Shown: in pieces, positions 58,867-64,000 of the stretch
How the letters are laid out: each line of letters starts with the position of its first letter
Position numbering within the stretch: position 1 is the first letter of the stretch
Assembly (NCBI GenBank): GCA_949292635.1
Contig: CASEZY010000001.1
Coordinates: 158,434 to 222,433, forward strand
Length of the DNA: 64,000 nt
Source of the DNA: an uncultured Methanomassiliicoccales archaeon
GTDB taxonomy: Archaea > Thermoplasmatota > Thermoplasmata > Methanomassiliicoccales > Methanomethylophilaceae
Reading direction: 5' to 3'
Position numbers and translations under genes: made by a program
The notes under the pieces: generated by a model
Databases searched by the model: none
What the model was told of the DNA's origin: nothing
Seen by the model: the letters and a program-made list of their open reading frames with translations, nothing else

Positions 58867-60741
58867 ATCACCCTCGAAGAAGGAGTTGGTCACCGGCAAC
58901 GGGTCGATCACGGGAATCGCCCCGAATCCCGTGACCTGCGGCGCCCTTGAATCCAAGACGACTGCCACGCCCCTGTCGGTCTCCGAACGTATGAGACGGC
59001 CCCGGGCCTGACGCATCTTCCTGACCATGGGGGTCTTTACCGCATGCTCCCAGCCATTGCCAAAGCGGTGGTCGCAGTAGCGGATCAACGCCTCCTTCTT
59101 GAAACACGGGCGGGAGTACGGCAACCCGATGATGACCGCGAGTTCCAGATCCTGCCCTGGGAAGTCCACGCCCTCGCTGACCCTGCCGCCGGTGACCGCG
59201 AACAGCACACCGCCGGAGGATGCGCGGAATGAGGTCACGGATTCCATAAGCTCCGCCTGGCTCATTCCCCTGCGCTCGAAGAACACCTCTCCCTCCACAT
59301 CCTCAGCCATGCCGTCGGAGAAGAACCTCTCCATCATGTCATAGGACGGGAAGAACACTGCGGAGTTTCTGCCGGCGCCGTTCACCAGGCGCACCGCATG
59401 CTCACGTATGCGGGTGATGTTCTCCGGGTCGATCTGGAGGTCCCTGTGGCGGGTGGTCACGTCCTCCACGTACAGCGTCAGCAGATTCGCGGGATCGAAG
59501 GGCGAGGGGAAGCTGTGTGTGACCGCCCGATCCAGACCCAGCTCGTCGCAGTACTCGTCCAGCGGTTCCAGGGTGCCGGACATGTGGATGCTGGAATGAC
59601 AGTCTCTGAACGGTTCTGCAGCATCGTATGGGTCCATGCAGTACGCCTCGAAGGATGGGTTCTCCCCGTCGTTGATCAGGCGTACATAGCACTCCTCGTC
59701 GCAGGAGAGCCAGAAGTCCAGGAACGAGCCCATGCTGCCGATATATGACCTTGGCAGTTTGAGACGCTCCTGCCTCTCCTCCCGGATGGTCTCGCCCAAT
59801 TCCACCAGGTTCTTGCACATCACCCTGAGCTTGGTGGATGGCATGTGCAGCTCCGACATCAGACACTCCTGGAGGAAGCCGTAGGGGATCAAGCCGTCGT
59901 CCCCTTTGAGATACTCCACGGCGGCCTCTCCGAAGGCCTTCCTGAGAGCGATCGCCACGTCCTTCACGGACACTCCGGAAGCCACCTCCGGGTCGTGGTA
60001 TGCGGCGGCCTCCTTCTCCACCAGGTCTATGGAATGCAGGGTGTACTCCGCGGTCATGGATTCCCGCAGATAATCGGGAAGGTTGTGGGCCTCGTCCACG
60101 ATCACCACGGCATCGCGGATGTCGATGTTCATCCAATCCAGCAGCCGCCTGCGGACATTGGGGTTCACCAGGAAGACGTAAGGGACGGCGACCACGTCCG
60201 CTCTCGGGACCAGGATCTTTGACGCCTCATAGGGACAGACGCCCATGTCGATGCATCTGCGCTGCATCTCCTCCGGGTCCGGCATGCCTTCTGATAGTTT
60301 ATCGGCAAGCTCCTCGGGGTCCGATTCCAGGATGCCCTGGTAGAAGCGGCATCCGCACATCTCCCCGGCGCCCTTCTTCTTGAGCTTGCCGCAGAGACGG
60401 GACATCTCCTCCGACGTGCCTGAGGACAGTTCTCCGTTCTCCGCCATCATGGGGCATGTGGAGGGGGAACGTCCCTGAAGTGCCAGACCGTATATGTCCG
60501 AGGTCTCGGACATACGTCTGAGCTCCAGGATCACCTGCCTCTGCTGAGACTTGGTACGGGTGAGATAGATCACCTTGCGACCGGAGTCCTTGGCGTGGGG
60601 CAATGCCCCGACCAGGGAGCACACGGTCTTGCCGGTACCGGTGCCGGACTCGATGATACAGTGCCTTCCGGACGATACCGCCGAGGCTATCAGCTCCATA
60701 ATCTCGGTCTGATGCCTGCGGGGCTCGTAGGGGAAGGTCAT
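58828..60741 (-). CDS. XPD/Rad3-like superfamily 2 DNA helicase with iron-sulfur cysteines
   Basis: A 637-residue 5'-3' helicase. Walker A is ESGTGTGKTVC (31-41) and the DEAH box is VIVDEAHNLPD. Between them Cys96, Cys117, Cys129 or Cys131, and Cys169 can hold the XPD-type [4Fe-4S] cluster. Motif V/VI is ARGRLIRSETDRGVAVVLDSR. I chose the ATG at 60741, overlapping the stop of the upstream DUF6015-like gene; the longer frame is its shadow. It acts in DNA repair or unwinding; whether it is the XPD or the DinG branch needs a tree. Confidence 0.9.
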   Translation of the reverse strand: MTFPYEPRRHQTEIMELIASAVSSGRHCIIESGTGTGKTVCSLVGALPHAKDSGRKVIYLTRTKSQQRQVILELRRMSETSDIYGLALQGRSPSTCPMMAENGELSSGTSEEMSRLCGKLKKKGAGEMCGCRFYQGILESDPEELADKLSEGMPDPEEMQRRCIDMGVCPYEASKILVPRADVVAVPYVFLVNPNVRRRLLDWMNIDIRDAVVIVDEAHNLPDYLRESMTAEYTLHSIDLVEKEAAAYHDPEVASGVSVKDVAIALRKAFGEAAVEYLKGDDGLIPYGFLQECLMSELHMPSTKLRVMCKNLVELGETIREERQERLKLPRSYIGSMGSFLDFWLSCDEECYVRLINDGENPSFEAYCMDPYDAAEPFRDCHSSIHMSGTLEPLDEYCDELGLDRAVTHSFPSPFDPANLLTLYVEDVTTRHRDLQIDPENITRIREHAVRLVNGAGRNSAVFFPSYDMMERFFSDGMAEDVEGEVFFERRGMSQAELMESVTSFRASSGGVLFAVTGGRVSEGVDFPGQDLELAVIIGLPYSRPCFKKEALIRYCDHRFGNGWEHAVKTPMVRKMRQARGRLIRSETDRGVAVVLDSRAPQVTGFGAIPVIDPLPVTNSFFEGDSDPVRIDGRLSY

Positions 60742-61127
60742 GCGGCGGATCCGCGCTCCCAGATATCGTCGGGCAGGTCGTCGTAGACCGAAGCCTCCTC
60801 CTCGCCGGAGTCGGAATCGGAATCGCTGCCGGAGATAAGCTCGTCGATCTTCTCGCGCCTGAACAGCCAGTAGTGGATCCTCCACTCCCTTCCGTCGTAG
60901 AGGGTGGTCTCCTCCCTCTCGGTGGTGAGGATGGCGGCGTCCTCCAGCATATAGAACGCGTCCCTGTCCTCGGGCTCCAGGATGTTGTCGATGATCCTGT
61001 CCGAATAGCCGAAGAAGTTGAGGACGTGGAGGGCGAGAGCGTACGCCTCGTCCTCCTCGATGCCTCTGTTGTCCGGGCTGTTGCGGATGGCCTGGGTCAG
61101 TTCGTTGACGGTGATGATTCCCTTCAT
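60738..61127 (-). CDS. Small conserved archaeal protein (DUF6015-like)
   Basis: A 129-residue protein I believe belongs to DUF6015, from memory only. The N-terminal ~95 residues are helical and dense in charge (IEEDEAYALALHVLNFFGYSDRIIDNILEPEDRDAFYMLEDAAIL) and continue with REWRIHYWLFRREKI, which looks like a winged-helix end. The tail is acidic with Ser-Asp repeats. It lies one base after serA and overlaps the helicase start. No function is known; coupling suggests a helicase partner or regulator. Confidence 0.7.
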   Translation of the reverse strand: MKGIITVNELTQAIRNSPDNRGIEEDEAYALALHVLNFFGYSDRIIDNILEPEDRDAFYMLEDAAILTTEREETTLYDGREWRIHYWLFRREKIDELISGSDSDSDSGEEEASVYDDLPDDIWERGSAA

Positions 61128-61128
61128 G

Positions 61129-62709
61129 TCACTGGATCTCCGCGTACTTGGAGTCGGTGAATCCGGAGGCCTCGTCCACCGCCTTCAGCACCTCTGCGGG
61201 CACAGGGTCGTCGATGCTCAGGGCCATGACGGCGGTGCCGGCGGGAACGTCCCTGCCCACGGACATGGTGGCGATGTTGATTCCGGCATCGCCCAGCACC
61301 TTGCCCACCTTTCCGATGGTACCGGGGGTGTCGGTGTAGCGGGCCAGGAGCATGTGGCCACCCAGGGGAACCTCGAGACGGTAGCCGTTGATGCCAACCA
61401 GCCTGGGGGTGCCAATGACTGTGCCGACGAGATCGAACACGTCGCCGTCGGTCTCGATCCTCACCTCCAGGGTGCTGTCGTAGACCTCGGCCTCCTCCTT
61501 CTTACTCTCCTTGACGTCGATGCCCTTGGCCTTGGCGATGGCGGACACGTTGATCATGTTGGCGGCGCCGGCACCCACGATGTTGTCCAGGATGCCGATC
61601 TGCACGGCCATGTTCAGCACGCGGGTGTCCTTAGCGGCCAGCTCTCCGCTGACGGTGATCTCCAGGGTCTCGATGGGTTTCATGCCGTTGAGCTGATAGG
61701 CCAGGCTGCCCATCCTCTTGGCCAGGTCCATGAATTTAGCGACGGCGGGGTCCATCTTGCCCTTGGGGGCGTTGATGGCGTTGACGATCTCCCCGTCGTT
61801 CAGGTACTTGATGACGGAGTGGGCGATCTCGATGGCCACCCTCTCCTGGGCCTCCGCGGTGGATGCTCCCAGGTGGGGGGTGGTGACCAGGTTCTCCAGC
61901 TCCAGCAGCTTCTTCTCGTTCTCGCAGAGGGGCTCGTCGCACCAGACGTCGAAGGCGGCGCCGGCGATGACCTTTTCCTTGAGTGCCGTATACAGATCGT
62001 CCTCGTTGACGATGCCTCCCCTGGCCACATTGATCAGCATGGCGTTGGGCTTCATCATCTTGAACTGGGGCATGCTGATCATGTTGCGAGTCTCGGGCAG
62101 CAGGGGGGTGTGGATGGTCATGATGTCCGATGTGGTGAGGACCTCATCCAGATTCGTGAGTCTGACGCCGATCTCGTCCGCCACCTCCGGGGGCAGGAAG
62201 GGATCGTAGCCGATCATGGTCATGTTGAAGTGCTTCAGCCTGCGGGCAACCTCTCCGCCCACGCGGCCCACGCCGATGATGCCGAGGGTCTTGCCGTTCA
62301 GCTCGATGCCGCTGAACTTGCTCCTCTTCCACTCGCCCCTGTGCATGGACTCGTGCGCCTGGGGGATGTTCCTGGCCAGCGCCATGATCATGGCGCAGGA
62401 GTGTTCCGCGGCGGAGATGATGTTGGCGGCGGGGGTGTTCATCACCAGCACGCCCTTCTCGGTGGCGGCGGGGATGTCCACGTTGTCCACGCCCACACCG
62501 GCGCGTCCAACCACTTTCAGCTTGGAGCCTGCCTCGATCACCTTGCGGGTGACCTTGGTGCCGCTCCTGATGACCAGACCGTCGTACTCGCCGATGATCG
62601 AGCAGAGCTCGTCCTCGCTGAGACCGGTCTTCACATCCACAGGGATACCGGAATCCCTGAGAATCGTCAGCCCCTCCTCGGAGAGGGGGTCGGAAACAAG
62701 AATCTTCAT
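61129..62709 (-). CDS. serA: D-3-phosphoglycerate dehydrogenase
   Basis: A 526-residue enzyme starting serine synthesis by oxidising 3-phosphoglycerate. The NAD-binding motif is GIIGVGRVGGEVARRL; catalytic Arg, Glu and His lie in INVARGGIVNEDDL, FDVWCDEP and TPHLGASTAEAQ. Behind the catalytic part are an intervening domain (about 320-450) and a C-terminal ACT domain (GHMLLARYTDTPGTIGKVGKVLGDAGINIATMSVGR) for serine feedback. It overlaps the aminotransferase gene upstream (ATGA). Confidence 0.95.
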   Translation of the reverse strand: MKILVSDPLSEEGLTILRDSGIPVDVKTGLSEDELCSIIGEYDGLVIRSGTKVTRKVIEAGSKLKVVGRAGVGVDNVDIPAATEKGVLVMNTPAANIISAAEHSCAMIMALARNIPQAHESMHRGEWKRSKFSGIELNGKTLGIIGVGRVGGEVARRLKHFNMTMIGYDPFLPPEVADEIGVRLTNLDEVLTTSDIMTIHTPLLPETRNMISMPQFKMMKPNAMLINVARGGIVNEDDLYTALKEKVIAGAAFDVWCDEPLCENEKKLLELENLVTTPHLGASTAEAQERVAIEIAHSVIKYLNDGEIVNAINAPKGKMDPAVAKFMDLAKRMGSLAYQLNGMKPIETLEITVSGELAAKDTRVLNMAVQIGILDNIVGAGAANMINVSAIAKAKGIDVKESKKEEAEVYDSTLEVRIETDGDVFDLVGTVIGTPRLVGINGYRLEVPLGGHMLLARYTDTPGTIGKVGKVLGDAGINIATMSVGRDVPAGTAVMALSIDDPVPAEVLKAVDEASGFTDSKYAEIQ

Positions 62710-63773
62710 TGCATCTCCTCCAGAACCTCGTCCATCGCTCCAATGAGCCCCTTCAGGGCCTCGGGGGTTATGTCGCCCATGTGGCCGATCCTGAAGGTGG
62801 ATGATTTGATGTCGCCGTAGCCGTTGGATATCTCAAATCCCTTGGCCTTCAATGCGGAATGGAAGGCGTCGAAGTCCAGGTCGCCCCTGTTGACGACGCC
62901 GATGGTCTTGGACCTGAACCCGTCCTCGGGGTACAGTCCGTTGAAGCGTTCCTCCGCCCACTTCTCCACCATGTGGGCCATCTCGTCGTGGCGGCGGTAG
63001 CGGTCCTGCATCCCCTCCGCCAGGATACGATCCAGCTGGTAGTCCAGGGCGTACATCAGGGACACGGGGGGAGTGGTGAGGGCGTAGTTCTCGTCGGCAT
63101 TCTTCTTCAGCTTGACGAAGTCGGCGTAGAATCCCTTGTTGGACATCTTGGCGGAGCGCTCCATCATCTCCGGGCTGACGCACACGAACGCCAGTCCCGG
63201 GGGTAGTGCGAGAGCCTTCTGGGTGCCGAAGATCACCGCGTCGGGGGCCATCCTCTTCAGGTCGAGGTCGGCTGCGAAGGCGGAGGTGACCGCATCCACC
63301 AGGACCAATGCGTCGGAGCTCTGCCTCCTGACCTCGTCCGCCAGCTCGGTGCTGGGATTCAGGACGCCGGTGGAGGACTCGTTGCTCACCCAGCAGACCG
63401 CCTCGGACGCGCCCACCTTGCCTTCTATGTCGGAGGCGCGGATGGCCTTGCCCCAGGGGACGGAGATCTTGGTGACGTCCTTGCCGTTGGCGGTGCCGCA
63501 CTCGATGAACCTGTTTCCGAAGGAACCGTTGGTGATCCCCAGGGCCTTCGAGGAGACGGCGTTGCGGAACGCCCCCTCGATGAGCACGGTGGCGGACCCG
63601 GCCACCAAGAATATGTCCATGTCGGTGTCCAGCGCCTTCCTCATCTTCTCCACGATGGAACCGTGGAGGGCCTTGTACTCCTTGCACCTGTGGGTGATCA
63701 TCGGACGGGTCATGGCCTGGAGGGTTGCGTCCTCCACATGCACCGGTCCGACGGTGAAAAGCTTCCTGCTCAA
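62706..63773 (-). CDS. Class V aminotransferase, probable phosphoserine-pathway enzyme
   Basis: A 355-residue pyridoxal-phosphate enzyme. The PLP-Lys lies in VIFGTQKALALPPGLAFV; FTVGPVHVEDATLQAM at the start, LVDAVTSAFAADL and the small C-terminal domain FRIGHMGDI are typical of the archaeal class V (serine-pyruvate/phosphoserine) group. Next to serA it most likely makes phosphoserine from 3-phosphohydroxypyruvate. I chose the TTG at 63773 because GGAG lies about eight bases upstream; a GTG at 63782 would have no spacing. Confidence 0.88.
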   Translation of the reverse strand: MSRKLFTVGPVHVEDATLQAMTRPMITHRCKEYKALHGSIVEKMRKALDTDMDIFLVAGSATVLIEGAFRNAVSSKALGITNGSFGNRFIECGTANGKDVTKISVPWGKAIRASDIEGKVGASEAVCWVSNESSTGVLNPSTELADEVRRQSSDALVLVDAVTSAFAADLDLKRMAPDAVIFGTQKALALPPGLAFVCVSPEMMERSAKMSNKGFYADFVKLKKNADENYALTTPPVSLMYALDYQLDRILAEGMQDRYRRHDEMAHMVEKWAEERFNGLYPEDGFRSKTIGVVNRGDLDFDAFHSALKAKGFEISNGYGDIKSSTFRIGHMGDITPEALKGLIGAMDEVLEEMQ

Positions 63774-63822
63774 ATGTACCACTCCGCGTCGACTATGCGA
63801 CCGACGGACGATGACGGTTCCC

Positions 63823-63857
63823 GTATAATAAGTGTGCGCGGGCGCATACGCGCCCGC
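63823..63857 (-). promoter_or_regulatory. Hairpin and TATA-like element between two aminotransferase genes
   Basis: On the minus strand the perfect hairpin GCGGGCGC-N4-GCGCCCGC (63838-63857) lies about ten bases after the stop of the upstream gene. CTTATTATAC (63823-63832) follows at once, about 50 bases before the class V aminotransferase start. Terminator-then-promoter is the likely reading. Confidence 0.55.
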
Positions 63858-63867
63858 TGTGTGCGTT

Positions 63868-64000
63868 TCAGAAGGAGGCGAGGGCCTTCTTGATCCTGCT
63901 CAGACCCTCGACGATCTGGTCCTCGCCGGTGGCGTAGGATATCCTGAAGAAGCCCTCTCCCGCGGGTCCGAAGGCCCTTCCGGGGGTGATGGCCACGTGG
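63868..64000 (-). CDS. Class I/II aminotransferase, C-terminal fragment (cut by window edge)
   Basis: Only the last 43 or so codons are inside the window. The peptide HVAITPGRAFGPAGEGFFRISYATG followed by QIVEGLSRIKKALASF matches the C-terminal domain of PLP-dependent class I aspartate-type aminotransferases, including the conserved Arg (FRISYA) that binds the substrate carboxylate. The stop is TGA at 63870-63868. The specificity cannot be judged from this part. Confidence 0.85.
   Translation of the reverse strand, partial: HVAITPGRAFGPAGEGFFRISYATGEDQIVEGLSRIKKALASF

Noticed and set aside
1..64000. In-frame amber codons (pyrrolysine) inside genes
   Set aside because: No gene in the window is interrupted by TAG; methylamine methyltransferase genes, where this would be expected, are absent.
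1..64000. CRISPR arrays, insertion sequences, integrases or prophage
   Set aside because: No repeated spacer-type units, transposase-like proteins or long direct or inverted repeats were seen.

Overview
The window is a compact, GC-rich archaeal chromosome segment with about 63 protein genes, one tRNA gene and no gap over 300 bases without a gene. I place it in a methanogenic Thermoplasmata lineage, most likely Methanomassiliicoccales. The evidence is an Fpo/Nuo-type complex in the order fpoA-B-C-D-H-I-J1-J2-K-L-M, a methanogenesis-marker-11 gene, a B12/radical-SAM gene resembling the Thermoplasma Ta0216 family, archaeal lipid genes (CarS, geranylgeranyl reductase), TFS, PCNA, eIF5A and Nop5, and very sparse use of TAG as a stop codon, as expected where TAG can encode pyrrolysine. 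No mobile element, prophage or CRISPR array was seen.

Layout. 1-8912 (minus): Fpo-like proton-pumping dehydrogenase, cut by the left edge inside fpoM. 9056-9859 (plus): proC. 9912-14941 (minus): folD - kptA - marker 11 - cis-prenyltransferase - radical SAM. 14984-19449 (minus): a complete AMP/RuBisCO shunt (ribose-1,5-bisphosphate isomerase, form III RuBisCO, AMP phosphorylase) with a coupled polysaccharide-deacetylase-like gene. 19471-20385 (minus): a protein with two RNase III domains. 20458-21960 (plus): an unrecognised Cys-containing protein. 21953-27584 (minus): TFS - PCNA - split transketolase - transaldolase - geranylgeranyl reductase - Taw2. 27693-28739 (minus): membrane protein of unknown role. 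28936-30976 (plus): beta-CASP RNase and nadC. 31033-32919 (minus): Kef-type antiporter and tRNA-Val(TAC). 33012-34660 (plus): rtcA and a riboflavin-pathway reductase.

34645-35391 (minus): HTH/V4R-like regulator. 35480-38157 (plus): mtnA - class II aldolase - nop5. 38194-39526 (plus): a possible 23-codon leader ORF, eIF5A and agmatinase. 39512-45432 (minus): ABC importer (fused permease and two ATPases), DUF47 protein and a phosphohexomutase. 45485-54489 (minus): Lsm, Ppx, Ppk, and smc-scpA-scpB. 54637-57032 (minus): carS - pyrE - UDG - HAD phosphatase. 57108-58866 (plus): GtrA-like protein and GT-C glycosyltransferase. 58828-63773 (minus): class V aminotransferase - serA - DUF6015-like - XPD-like helicase. 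63868-64000 (minus): the C-terminal end of a class I aminotransferase.

Genes are packed with 1-10 base gaps or TGATG/ATGA overlaps, so translational coupling is probably the rule. Intergenic spaces are short and often hold a small perfect palindrome beside a TATA-like element. Several genes (proC, 20458, 57598, kef) have the TATA-like element about 25-30 bases before the start codon, suggesting leaderless or nearly leaderless mRNAs. RNA-related functions are frequent (KptA, RtcA, Taw2, Nop5, Lsm, aCPSF2, TFS, the RNase III protein). The most unusual items are the Dicer-like tandem RNase III protein, the possible leader ORF and hairpin before eIF5A/agmatinase, an FpoI with four [4Fe-4S] motifs, and amber-terminated genes with backup stops.
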